DNA from: Lepidurus packardi
Taxonomy: Eukaryota > Arthropoda > Branchiopoda > Notostraca > Triopsidae
Assembly (NCBI GenBank): GCA_023053545.1
Contig: JAKZAN010000002.1
Coordinates: 4,510,375 to 4,574,374, forward strand
Reading direction: 5' to 3'
Length of the DNA stretch: 64,000 nucleotides
Under the pieces are notes generated by a model. It had not been told where the DNA came from. It was given only the letters and a program-made list of their open reading frames with translations, and ran no database searches. Shown piece by piece: positions 48,313 to 61,587 of the stretch. The translations under genes were made by a program, and so were the position numbers. How positions within the stretch are numbered: position 1 is the first letter of the stretch; each line of letters opens with the position of its first letter.

Positions 48313-49130
48313 TTATATTTAATTGTGTGTTGAACTTCTATAAATACAAATACGAACTGAGATGGTGTACAGGAAGTGGAGGTAGCATCCATTTTTTGTT
48401 CGATTTATAAGAATTTTACGGTTCGCTTATAGCCATACCTTTTATTATCTAGAAATTTGCATTATACTTTGTACTTATTTGCATGCATTTCAAAAGGTAA
48501 TACAAAACTATTTTTTTCTTTACGAGTCAAAATTATTCGAAATAATTACAAGGCAATGTGTTTGATTTAAATTATTTTTATTAAAAGCTCATACATACAA
48601 TACACTTTTCAAATGACAACCATATGGGCGCTAAGGACCGCCAACTGAACTGTCAGTCACGTCCAATTAGTTACGTCTTGAAGTCAACTCAAAAATGTGT
48701 GGTTATTTCACTAGGTTTTGTTGGAGTTTTTATTTTGGGATAAAAAGCCAAGTATTGGATCAAGCCAATTTGTTCCAAGAATCCCGACATCCTTGTCACT
48801 TAGTCAACAATAGCACTGATTGCCATGGCTATTCTTTCGACCCCGATTCCGCCCCCGGTCATGATCACACCGCCGGAGAACGTTTCCGTTTCCGGTATCT
48901 ATATCTACATTTCATATGAGGACTTCGATCATGAATTGAGTACGAAAAACACTGAATTTTGGTCTATTGGCAAAGTTTCGTTTCTTATCAACAATTTAAT
49001 GGCGTTTCAAATGACACGCCACAACGCATTGCAATTACCGTTATTAAAAGGAACCTACTAGAATAAAAGCACAATCAAAAATACATATTAAATATATAAA
49101 AGGACTTTTGACTGGTTTCGATACCAGTTA

Positions 49131-52100
49131 CTAATTGACGACAGCCGACGTAGCCATCATGTTTACACCACACGTTCCATCACCTCGGAAAACCCGGTAA
49201 TAACCCTAAGAAAATACACGTTCCAGTATTTTCTCAATGAAAACCTTTCTTATGAAGAAAAAACTTACTTGCTCACCCCAGCTACTACCCCACGAGTTTT
49301 TGACAATCCAATACGGTAGAGTCTTCTTAAAGAGTGGATATTCTTTTGAAAAAAAGAAATTTAACAATTAGACATAACTTCTTGCATACTTCTTAAGGTA
49401 TTACCTTTGACTCCATACCCAACGATCAATACTCCATGGTCAATACTCTTAGCATTACAAAGGAACTTCCATGGGTGAGAAACGCCCCCATTGTAGAACT
49501 ACAAATAATTAAAAAATACTTAATACCTCAGCTTCATATGCTTTGCTTGCGATAGCATACTTGCATGGCATTTGCATTGATACCAATCGAAATGGGCCCA
49601 TTAGCCACCAGCCATTTCGCCATTTCAGTTTCATCCTGAGAAATTTCCACGGAGCCAGTAACTTGAACAGTCGCCGTTTCTGGTTTGATGCGACATTGGT
49701 CATCTTTGCCTTCGTACGGATAGTCTTCTTCAGTTTCTAAACCGCCTAACTCTTGAATGGCTTTGTATGCATTCTCGGGCAATCCGCCGTTGCAGCCCTG
49801 GTCCAATTTATCGCAATCCACCAGTTCTGATAAGGATACAAACAAAACTTGTTAGTACTACGAATGGCAAACAGAAGAAAATTGCAAACTTCACCTTGCT
49901 CGGATAGCGAGTATAACTTATTGTGCTTCACCGCATAAAGTCCTTCCACATTTCCCGTAACAGAGTAGGCCCAGCAGCTGCCGCACATGCCTTGGTTCTT
50001 CACAGGTGTGACGACGTTGTATGTTCGCCAATCAAACTCGTCAGGCAGAGTAATATTCGGAATAACAGCCTGATCCACAATATGATTTCCCTTCAGATCA
50101 GGACGGAAACCCGTGTAAAACGTACGAAACTCCTCCTCTACACCATAAAAAAACAACCCTAGTGAGTGAACGGAACTCCACTTGACACAAACTGAATTAT
50201 ACCTGTCAAATCCGAAAATTCAGTGTCACCGTACTGAGCAGTGCCTTGTTCATTCTCTTGCATGTATTGGATCCTTTCTTGGTTGACCCTATAGACATGG
50301 TATCTGTGCTCGAACTCTTCCATTGTAGCGTAAACTTTCCTAAACTTGGCCAAAAAAACCCGGAAGGCCTCCATGTAGTACAAATGACCCGTATCCTCCT
50401 CGACCGCTTCCTACAAAGAATTAAGCTGGATAATTTACCAGACCCATGTATGTATTTAAATGCGTGCTGTAGTAAATACGTAACAAATAATATGCCCAAT
50501 GCTAAAAAAGACAAAACAGGACAGGACTCAACGTGCAGAAGCGAATAAACACACACATAACAAAACAAAAAGTGTTTAAATACGCAGACAACGTCACAAG
50601 TAAATAAATACTAGACAACGTCACAAGTAATAACACGGGCTGCAGAAAGCCAACGGACTAAACAAGCTGAAAGGGACAATAACGCAAATAACAAAACGAA
50701 ATGTCTTTAAATAAGAAAAGTAACAGTTTAAGGGCTTACACGTTTACGACGAACTGGTGCACAAGATACACTCGTCACCTTACGAATTCCGGTCCATGGC
50801 TGGTCATAAACTGTGATGTCACACTCTTCAACAGGCTATAAAGAGTACTTGTTATTACTGTGCATCCTTTTGTATAAAAAAGAAATCGACTTACGCAGGA
50901 TTTATCACAACTTGTGGGGCTGACAAGCAGAATCATTTTGTAGTTTATTCCAGAGACAAGCTATATTGAAATATTGAAGAGAATGATTTAGTTGTACGCT
51001 CAAGGTTACAATTGATTGATTTACTTGTGTTTGTACGGATTTAACCTCAACCACTCTAACGCCTACGTTCCCGTTCCATCGCAAAAATCTTACAGCGAAA
51101 TCAGCCATGGTTTTCACTTCGGGATCTTTGGGATTACCTGCAGATAATCCGCCAAATATCTGACGAGCTACTCTCGAGGGTTTCTTTTTCTCGCCGTGTC
51201 GTCTCTACAAAAACATAAATGTTACAATGTTAATCCAATATAAATATGGAAGAAATGCTATCATTTCTTAATACCGCTGTAGGTTCTTCGCATTTCAAGC
51301 TAGTAACTCGGCGATCGTTCAACCAAGGACGGTCCCAGATTTTGACACGGCAAACTTGTTTGGTTCGAGTGCGATCTACTTCGCAATTGGCGTTCGCGCT
51401 TCCTTTGGTGCAATTGCTGTAACCCACCTCTAACGTAAGTCCAATATTCTTTCCCGAAACCACCTTAAATAGACAGTTTAAGAGGAATGAATTAGCAGTT
51501 TAGAGCGAAGTTTACCTGAGAAGTTGCTTCCCTGATTTGGGTAAGCACTAAATGTTGCTGATCATTGGATTGCGCGTTAATTTCATTCAAAGCAAATGTG
51601 GCGTATTCCTGGATGTCTGGCGTTGCAACACCAACCGAACTGGCCGCTCCTGCTCGAGCGCCGCCTTTGCGGGCAGGATTCTTCTTCCCCTTGTTCTGAT
51701 GTCAAAAACAATATACAAGCAAATCTCTTACAATGAATGTTTTTTCCGCATTTTTCTATTTACCTTGGGGTTGTGCCTGGCTTTCGGTTTAGTCGAAGCG
51801 CAGCTAAGATCCGTCACTTCTTTCTTGTTAAGCCACGCTTGCTCCCAAACAACAACTTGACAGTACTGGCCTCCTCTTCTGTGCTCTGCTTTGCAGTCGT
51901 TAGTGTCGCTAGGAGTGCAATTGGAAGTGCTGACTTCGATTAGCAAGTAATATTTCAAACCAGAAACAACCTTTACAGAATAGACGAGAAAAACTGTTAA
52001 AAATGCCGAAAGAATGTTACGAAAATGCCGAAATTTTTACCCGGGTAAAGGCTGTGTGGGTTTTAACCAAATGGAGAGGATTGGGGGCATTTGAGCGCTG

Positions 52101-55100
52101 GTTGATGACCGGAACAGCGAACGCAGACATTTCTTGAACTTTGGGGTCATCGATAGCAATTGACTTCAAGGAAGTATTGGGGGGAGTTGACTCTGAAGAG
52201 CGGATCGGTTCTACGTTCTAACAATCCAAAAATTCGTTAATTATTTCTCAATATTTCCCCATTTTTTTCGCACCCTTTTTTTCCTGCTGCCTGAAGCCGA
52301 GCACTTGACTTCAGAAACTTTGCGCGTCTTAGTCCATACTTGATCAAAAACGACAACTTCACACACTTGATTAGGCTAGGTAAGATTAAAGGGAATTAAA
52401 GACAATTGGAAAATTAGTAATTATTAACGTACTCCTTTGCCATTAACTGAGCCCAATTCTAAAGTCAGATAGTAATTCGTGCCAGCAACGACTTGTGTTC
52501 TAGCTTGTTTAATATTGACCAGCTTCAGACCACCTGCTTGGTTTTGCTGCGCAGCGATGGCCGAAGTAGCAAATTGAGCAATTTCCCGAACAGCTGGATC
52601 TGCAGGGTTAGCTGGCGAAAGACCGCCCACTAGACGCTGTGGGACTGATACGGGTGACGGGCCAGCTCCAGAACGGGCGTTTTTGGCAATCTACAAACAG
52701 TAAACTGTAATTATATATGTTCAATACAATGTATTATACATACCCTAGCTCCAGTTCTGGCAACCGAGCACTTTATATCGGAAACGTTACGTGTCTTAGT
52801 CCATACTTGATCAAAAACGACAACTTCACACACTTGATTAGGCTAGGTAAGATTAAAGGGAATTAAAGACAATTGGAAAATTAGTAATTATTAACGTACT
52901 CCTTTGCCATTAACTGAGCCCAATTCTAAAGTCAGATAGTAATTCGTGCCAGCAACGACTTGTGTTCTAGCTTGTTTAATATTGACCAGCTTCAGACCAC
53001 CTGCTTGGTTTTGCTGCGCAGCGATGGCCGAAGTAGCAAATTGAGCAATTTCCCGAACAGCTGGATCTGCAGGGTTAGCTGGCGAAAGACCGCCCACTAG
53101 ACGCTGTGGGACTGATACGGGTGACGGGCCAGCTCCAGAACGGGCGTTTTTGGCAATCTACAAACAGTAAACTGTAATTATATATGTTCAATACAATGTA
53201 TTATACATACCCTAGCTCCAGTTCTGGCAACCGAGCACTTTATATCGGAAACGTTACGTGTCTTAGTCCATACTTGATCAAAAACGACAACTTCACACAC
53301 TTGATTAGGCTAGGTAAGATTAAAGGGAATTAAAGACAATTGGAAAATTAGTAATTATTAACGTACTCCTTTGCCATTAACTGAGCCCAATTCTAAAGTC
53401 AGATAGTAATTCGTGCCAGCAACGACTTGTGTTCTAGCTTGTTTAATATTGACCAGCTTCAGACCACCGGCTTGATTTTGCTGCGCAGCGATGGCCGAAG
53501 TAGCAAATTGGGCAATTTCCCGAACAGCTGGATCTGCAGGGTTAGCTGGCGAAAGACCGCCCACTAGACGCTGTGGGACTGATACGGGTGACGGGCCAGC
53601 TCCAGAACGGGCGTTTTTGGCAATCTACAAACAGTAAACTATAATTATATATGTTCAATACAATGTATTATACATACCCTAGCTCCAGTTCTGGCAACCG
53701 AGCACTTTATATCGGAAACGTTACGTGTCTTAGTCCATACTTGATCAAAAACGACAACTTCACACACTTGATTAGCCTAGGTAAGATTAAAGGGAATTAT
53801 AGACAATTGGAAAGTAAGTTAGTAATTATAAACGTACTCCTTGGCCATTAACTGAACCCAATTCTAAAGTTAGATAGTAATTCGTGCCAGCAACGACTTG
53901 TGTTCTAGCTTGTTTAATATTGATCAGCTTCAGACCGCCTGCTTGGTTTTGCTGCGCAGCAATGGCCGAAGTAGCAAATTGGGCAATTTCCCGAACAGTT
54001 GGATCTGCAGGGCTAGCTGGCGAAAGACCGCCCGCATAATTATCGATGGTTGTAGGTGATAAGTGAACAATTTCAACATATGGTGGACCAGCAGGTTTAA
54101 TACCGTCAAGCAAATCAAGGCGCTTCGAGCACTTCACATCGGAAAGATCGCGTGTTTGAGTCCACGGTCGATGAAACACGACAACTTCGCAAACTTGATT
54201 GTCCTAAAACAACGCAAAAACAAATTGTAGAGTAAGATCTTAGCTGAAATTGTAGATAATGAAACATACATCGTTGCCATTAACGGAGCCTAATTCTAGG
54301 GTCAGAAAGTACTTCCAGCCGGCCACAACTTGCTTTCTAGCTTTTTGGATCTTGATCAGCTGCAGACCGCCCTTTTGGTTTTGCTGAGCTGCAATCGTTG
54401 AAGTGGCAAACTGAGCTATCTCCTTAACACTTTCATCATCTACGGCAACTGCGTGAATACCACCCAAGAATGGTGGAGAAGACACCACCTACAAAATCAA
54501 AATCTTTTGAACTTGGTTTTTAATCATTTTCGCGTTTACTAATTCCGCTGCAATCGCATCAGCACGTCCCTGACGTCCGTATTGGTGAGCTACACCTGGG
54601 ATGGCATGGCACTCTACCTCCTGGACTTCACGAGTTGACGTCCCTGGCTGCTCAAGTACTTTTACGTCGCAGATTTGCCGGGGCTATTCGATAGATGATA
54701 TCATTTAAGTTAGCTCCTACGATTCAGTTGCAATTTACTTTGTCAGGATTCACTTCACACGAATCAACTTCTGCACCCTTGGCACACGAGGTAACGCCTA
54801 CTTCGAGATTCAAACGATAAAGTATCCCTGACACAACCTAAACAAGAAATGTATTATAATATAGGATGTAACGTGGAATTAAGTCTTTACTTGTTTGGAA
54901 GCGTGGTGGACACGAATAACTTTCAACACTTGCGCATCATTCGACTGCTGGTTGATTCCGTTAATTGCTACTGGCAACAAGGTCTGAATTTCCTCGGCAT
55001 CAACGTCAATCGGTACAGGTGAACCAGGAGGAGCGTTTCTATAGTCAACACTGGCTACCTCTAGTGCTGCCTTTACAAGAGGTATACCAACAGATTCGCA

Positions 55101-58100
55101 GCTCATCTGCGTAATTTCACGGGAGTTTAACCACGGCCTGTCCCAAATTTGGACTGTACATGTTTGACGAGGCTAAAAACAGAAAAAAATAAACAGAAAA
55201 AGAAGATTTTTTGGGTAAGCAATAGAAGAACAGGCGGTAAGTTCAAGTACCTTATTGTTATCGATTTCACACGGACCATTTGCAGCTTCTTCAGATCCGA
55301 TTGTACAATTTGTTTGTCCCAAGACCATCTTTAACGTCACAAGCTGTCCTTCAACAACCTACAGGCAATTTCCAATTCAAATTAAAACATTACAACTAAA
55401 TATAAATCTAAATTAAACATTTTCTAGAACATACTTGAGTCGTGGCTGAAAGCACTTCAACCAACTTCAACGTATAACCGGAATTCGTACCAGCTTCTAT
55501 GCTAGGAAGCGTGAATTGGGCATATTCTTGAATTTCCGGTGACTGGACATCGGCTTCTGTAATTCCGCCATTGCCCGTTTCACCGACAATCTCCTTAACT
55601 TCTTCTTTGTTGAAAACGAGAGGTACAGTACCACCGACAATCTCCCTAACTTCTTCACTGGCCACCCCTAGTGCCGCCTTTACAAGAGGTATACCAACAG
55701 ATTCGCAGCTCATCTGCGTAATTTCACGGGAGTTTAACCACGGCCTGTCCCAAATTTGGACTGTACATGTTTGAAGAGGCTAAAAACAGAAAAAAGAAGA
55801 TTCTTTGGGTAAAAAACAGAAGAATAGGCGGTAAGTTCAAGTACCTTATTGTTATCGATTTCACACGGACCATTTGCAGCTTCTTCAGATCCGATTGTAC
55901 AATTTGTTTGTCCCAAGACCATCTTTAACGTCACAAGCTGTCCTTCAACAACCTACAGGCAATTTCCAATTCAAATTAAAACATTACAACTAAATATAAA
56001 TCTAAATTAAACATTTTCTAGAACATACTTGAGTCGTGGCTGAAAGCACTTCAACCAACTTCAACGTATAACCGGAATTCGTACCAGCTTCTATGCTAGG
56101 AAGCGTAAATTGGGCATATTCTTGAATTTCCGGTGACTGGACATCGGCTTCTGTAATTCCGCCACTGGCCGTTTCAATCTCCGTAACTTCTTCTATGTTG
56201 AAAAAGAGAGGGACCCCAACAGCCTGACAGTCTATTTTGGTAATCTCCCGCAATTTCAACCACGGCCGATCCCAGATCGTGACAGTGCAAGTTTGGCGAT
56301 GCTGAAATTTTTTTTATTTTTATTTTTCGAAGTCAACCTTGGCAAGTTATAATAGATTTAGATACCTTGTCGCCATCCAAATCACACGGTCCATTTACAG
56401 CTTCTTCGGAAGCAATCGCACAATTCGTTTGACCCAAGACCATTTCTATGGTAACGCTCTTACCAGCAACAACCTGGAGCCAAATTTCAAAAACTGCATA
56501 AAAAAATTTAAACAAATCTTCTAGAGAAATACTTGGGTTGTTGAAGATAGGATTTCCACCAACTTCAATACGTAACCAAAATTGTACTCAGCTTGTACGT
56601 GGGGTACAGCAAATTCAGCATATTCCTGAACTTCAGCTGATTCCGAGTTCGTTTCTTGGATTCCACCAGTAACAATAGCTTTAACTTCCTTTGGAAAGAC
56701 TTCGCGAAACAAATTGGGAGTCGCATACTCAGCAGGTGCTTCTCCCACAAACGGGGATTGGTCAATGTCCTCACTTAGGCTGGATGCGCTCACTTCTAAC
56801 TCTTCGGTCTGCAAAACAGGGTAAAAGTAGTTATTACTAGCTCCACGTTCGTTTTTAATTAGCTTACCATCACAGTTTTGCAATTTAAAGATGTGACTGT
56901 AGAACTACCCTCTAAATTCTCGAAAATCCTGACATCGCAAATCTCATGGTTTTGCTTTTCATCCAAATAGCAGTTTTCTTGAGAATCTTCTCCCTTTTTG
57001 CAACCGGTGAAACCCACTTCGAGCTGTAAATCCACATTCGTACCCGCAACCACCTAGAACAACCAAAATATGCCAAATATAAATATCTAATAACATTTAA
57101 TATTAGAAATCTATAAATAGAAATATCTAGTAATTCTTAATATCAGAGTTAAACATAAATATAAAATCAAACTTCAATGCTAGGAAAGTCTAAAATGAAA
57201 TAATAATATGAATGTCACAAATTTTTTCCATAAATAAAAATATTACTTCAAAATTAAATTTAAAAAAAAAAAACAATTATTACAAAAGTATTAATTATAA
57301 ACTTTTAGTTTTCTTAACGTTAAACACACCAGGCAACAGGCGAAAGCCTACGCCTTAACACACTGAAAAAACATTAATTAAGTATATCAAAGATGGCGAA
57401 ATCTAAGAAAGCAGCATTTATACTTGTGTTTTGGCCGATATGATTTTGACCAGTATGCCAGCTGATTCGCTGTTGCTTTGGATGTTAAAATGCTCTAAAG
57501 CGATCTTGGCATAACTTTGGATTGATTCTGACTCAGGGTCGACCACTTTCCAGCCTCCCAAAGTAGGACGAATAGGTTTCGGTGGGAGGATGGCAGAAAC
57601 ACTAAGCGAGACTGGCTTTTCCTGGACAGGAAGATCACTTAAACGCGCTTCTCTCACAGGAGCTTCATTCGAATCCAGGACAGGTGGTACGGAAGTCTGC
57701 ATGCATTCTACGCCCAAAACTTGGGTTAAATTGCGCCAAGACTGCTCCAAAACTTCCACGACGCATACTTTGCTGGTGTCCAAGTTAGGAACGCATTGCT
57801 CCTCAGCTTCGCCTTTCTTGCAATTAGTTTGGGCAATCTGAAGAGTCAGTTCGTACTTGATGCCTGCTACCACTTGGGCAGTTGCTTTCTTGACTTCGAC
57901 AATAGCTTGTTTGGTGGGTTCGTTGGATGTTGCTTCCATGAAACTGAGCGCAAATCGGGCCAATTTTTGGATCTTGGGGTCTTGTACGTTGGCTTCCTGA
58001 GGGCAACCAGTGCAAGGCCCGGTATTCGCGGTAATTTCAGACTTGCCTTCGGCTCCTTCATCTTCGAGGCCGTTGCCTTGAACTTCTCCAGAATCTTCAG

Positions 58101-59523
58101 TAGATTCCTCTGCCTCGGGCTCGAATAGCGGTTCTAGTTGTGCGACAATGGAAGTTACATTGGTGGGCTGGCAGGTCAAGTCCGAAAATAGAAAGGCATC
58201 GGCAACCCAAGGCCACTGGATCACGGTAACATCACATACAAATGTATCGCGATCCGGATCCAAGTTGCATGTTTTGGGTTCGTCCTGCTCTTCTTGCTCC
58301 AAATCCGGTCGCTTGATGCAAAAACTGGATCCCAAACCCAACCGTAGACGGCTATCTCGGGTCCCAGAGTCCAATGACACCTTTGAACCAATAGGAATGA
58401 GTGGCAGGTTAACTTTTTGGCTTAATAACTTACCACAGTTCGAAGAACTTTCGATCCCAAGAGCTTGAGCTTGAAATTGGACTGGAATTCGACATCAATT
58501 TGACCATAGGCAGCTAACACTGCCGTTCTTACGTGGGGAGCTGAAAGATCTTCCTGAAGGAACTTTTGCAAGCCCAATCTCTCTGCCTCGTCTTCATCGC
58601 CGGTGCTAAAACAACGCAAAGACCGCAAAATTGGCTCCACTTTGGTTGGAACGTCAGTTGAACCGGCTTCTGTAAAAACAGGAACTTCTTCCATGCTCAC
58701 TTCGCATATTTCATGCGAAACCTGACTCGTGGCTGAGCCAGACGTTTGGGTAGTAATATTCAAAGCCAGATAGTAAGTCACAGTATCCGAGTCCTATAAC
58801 AAGAAGAGAGAAACCAAGTTATCAAACTGCACATTTACAGATATAGAAACTTACCGATAGCCTTTTCGCACTTTCTATTCTGATCAGGTTATGTTGACCG
58901 CTGGTTTTATTCATCATTTGCGCTAAAGCTTCCTGGGCTACAGCGACCAACGCCGGGTCATCAAGAGGCACGCTGTTGGCGATTGTCGTCCCCACGAATG
59001 CGAGTTCATTGCTACTTTCTTGGCTAGCACATGCAATTTTGCCTGGAACGAGGCTACGACGTTTAGCCCATGGTTCGTCGGCCACAGCTACTTCGCAGAG
59101 CCTTACGTATGTGGAATTGGTTTCATCACAAGCCAGAACGTGACTTGTGTCATTGTTGCATTCCAAGCTGAGCTCCAATGTCAAAAAATAGAATGCTGGC
59201 TGTAAATACAAACATTTCAAGCGTTACCTACAATGATATGACTTGCGCAAAAAGTACTGCGTTGCAATTAATCATAATCTTACGTGTGCGGGAGGGTTAG
59301 GCGGCACGTACTGCGCATCTAATATTCTCTGTAACATCCAGGCTCCTCCGTCAATCGAAGGATCGACGATATCATTCGAAACAAGAGTGCCAGCTGCAAA
59401 TTCGGCTAAACTTTGCAAATAAGGATCACCTGCTTCCAGATCTGGTTGTTGGCTACTTTCAGCTTTTGTGGCCAAAAACACAACCAACGAAATAAAAGTT
59501 ATAAAAACCGCTTTATGTCCCAT
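49131..59523 (-). CDS. Secreted multicystatin-cathepsin F polyprotein (17 cystatin-like domains plus papain-family protease)
   Basis: 36 minus-strand exons from 59284-59523 to 49131-49205; all junctions GT-AG and in phase; 2,547 residues. A signal peptide ([17 protein letters not shown]) is followed by 17 cystatin-like domains, each with EYA.F-type helix, QVVAG loop and C.V.V.D..W..C end. Domains 1-3 have degenerate QxVxG loops; 4-16 mostly keep QVV[AS]G or VVEG. Domain 17 ends VRRKR. Then come a cathepsin F propeptide ([28 protein letters not shown]; exon 50203-50410 into 49895-50137) and a peptidase with [13 protein letters not shown] (Cys25), [17 protein letters not shown] (His) and [11 protein letters not shown] (Asn), ending [13 protein letters not shown]. 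All catalytic residues are present. Protease exons: 49895-50137, 49561-49826, 49405-49498, 49269-49342, 49131-49205. A tobacco hornworm protein with several cystatins fused to cathepsin F is a known parallel. Processing is inferred. Confidence 0.92.
52328..53728 (-). repeat. Three 467-bp tandem units, each encoding one cystatin domain
   Basis: Each unit holds a 258-bp exon (52433-52690, 52900-53157, 53367-53624) and a 99-bp exon (52744-52842, 53211-53309, 53678-53776), together 119 codons, so the reading frame is kept. By eye units 1 and 2 are identical, introns included, and unit 3 differs by only a few bases. A fourth, more diverged relative continues to about 54080. Together they encode domains 11-14. 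Confidence 0.92.
55071..56310 (-). repeat. Second tandem duplication in the cystatin gene, about 0.6-kb period
   Basis: Exons 55435-55779 and 56029-56301, and the 108-bp exons 55251-55358 and 55845-55952, encode nearly the same domain ([38 protein letters not shown]). The offset is 594 bp for these parts and 607 bp for the exon starting CCTCxTCAAAC, because of a 13-bp intron length difference. The copies correspond to domains 7 and 8 and are older than the 467-bp set. Confidence 0.85.
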
Positions 59524-61587
59524 TTTGGGAGCTGCACTTTATGTTATTGTTATAAAGAACAGCTATGTTTGTTTGGATTATTTTTTTGTCAACAAGTCAC
59601 ACTCTACAACTTATCGTGACGGCTTCTCAACGACGACTGAAGCGAACCAGGCGGATACAAGGACTTTTACGCCCGAGTTCGAATCTCATGCTGTATAGCG
59701 TCTCCTCTTTGGCCAGCGTTTAACCGTATCCTGTAAGAAAAAAATCCCTGCCCTGTATTTATACCATCCTAATGAAAATCAACAAGTTTGTTGGGATTCG
59801 CCCAGAACTCAAAACAAGGGTCCGGTTTTCTCCAGGAAACCCATCATTTAAGTTCTCAGAAAGCAACAAGAATAATAAAACAAACCGAACTACTTGAAGG
59901 AAACTGACATTATTACTCCAGACAAAGCTGCTAAAGGATTCAAACTTACCAGGAAATATATCAGTGGACCCCCTAATGCGAAGATCACCTTGAACCTTCG
60001 CGGCGAACTCCCACGGACAACTCTTCTTTCTTAACACATGAAGATTTTCTCTCATGCACCTATCGGATCTTTTTTGTGCGTTTTCTGCATAATGTAGCGA
60101 ATGACCCTTTTCAAGACGTTGACCTGGGTTAATTTGCATGTTTGGTAGTAAGTGGCGGATTCCTGGCGAAGGGCAAGGTCGGGTTAATGAAGGACCAACG
60201 TTGAAAGAAGCATATTCGCTAAGAAAGGTCACCAAGTGATATAAAAAGATAAGCAAATGTAAATAAAAGGAGTCCAGTTTTGGACAGTAAAGGAAATACA
60301 GCATTTGGAAAAGGCGAACCGCGACAATAACTACATGGCCCTTAGACCTCCCAGGACATGTTTTAGGACAACCAACGCAGACAAGGAAAAAAACAAAAAA
60401 GATGCTGCTGTCATGCTACACGCTATTTTCTTCGGCTGTTGTTGCCAAGGCCTCAGACAAAGTACCAAGGCCTTGTGCTATACTCACAATGTCATACAAA
60501 ATTAGGAAGGGCAATGACAAGTACCTTGAAGACATGAAGAGTATCTCACGTAACTTTTTCCCGCTTTTCAATACTACATAGCTCTTACACTACTGAGGAT
60601 GGTGAGCATGTAGGAACTGCTGAAATAAAAGGGAAATTTAAAGAAAGTACGGCTTTTCGTTTTGACATGAACTCCTTTCAGTTTTATTCAAATATGGCTT
60701 CAAGATGTACTTCCATGTGCCATACACACTGGTCAACGAACATATGCCCAGAGTAAGCTACGTAAACATTTTGGTTCGCGTTGTTTCCCATACGCGTTTA
60801 TGTTATTTCTCGAACATACAGCCATACACACATATGATTAAATCGACAGACGTCAGTCAATGACTCAACGCTTCACGAGTGTTTCTTTTTTTTTCTTAAA
60901 GTGGGACATTTCAAGGATATACTTCCTTTTCGTTGACTTAAGCATTATGAAAATCAGCTTTCCCTTTTACCAGCAAAATGCGGTTCGCTGAGTTATCACT
61001 GACCTCACCTTCCTGTCCATAAAAATCTAGGCGTTTACCACACAAATCGCTTAAGAAAACACTAAAAAAAAATTACCAAATCAGAATAAAAACAAAGGAT
61101 ACATACATGGTAGCAAGAACTCTTGTATCGTCTTCTGGTGAGATTAGTTCACCTTGGCCCTGAATGCGTGTGATCAATGATCCTACCCTGTGGGATCCTC
61201 ATGCTTGCAACTTTCTTCTTTCTTTGCGGTGCAGACTAGATTGTTATCATGTAGAGCTAACACTGGTTTATCTCAAGTGCAGCATTCTGGTGTGAATTTA
61301 TTTGGTTTTATGTGGTCAATGCACCATGCACTTGCTTTTTAAGTACCTCTTGATCTTCGCAACCACACAACCTTGAATTTTTTAAAAGTTCAAATGAACA
61401 TTACATGATAACATCACTATTTCATATTTGTTTTATGATCATGGTAGGGAGGGAGCCATGTGTGAGATGAATATTTTTATTTCGCTTCCAAAGTTGTACA
61501 GTCTACTTCTAGCAAAACTGGAAAGGCTTCCATACATCTAAAATAAAAAAACGAGTCTTAAAAACCACGAAGGGTCGAATGATTAGA
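59524..61587. other. Spacer between the cystatin-cathepsin gene and d4
   Basis: Both neighbours are on the minus strand. No coding region is recognised; a 181-codon open frame at 59759-60304 has no family features. The right end includes the d4 3' UTR, with TTTATT (minus-strand AATAAA) at 61477-61482. Confidence 0.45.

Larger units (their letters stand above)
45744..49130. other. Region between GORAB and the cystatin-cathepsin gene
   Basis: The only gene-like signals are the exon-like fragments at 46.1-47.7 kb and the tRNA-derived element at 48.24-48.31 kb. The rest is AT-rich with no recognised coding sequence. Confidence 0.5.

Noticed and set aside
59675-59687. GAGTTCGAATCTC resembling a tRNA T arm
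   Set aside because: No A box, acceptor stem or D arm upstream at proper spacing; chance match.
59759-60304. 181-codon open frame on the minus strand
   Set aside because: No recognisable domain, no splice partners and unusual composition. It may be a chance ORF or repeat-derived, so I did not call a gene.
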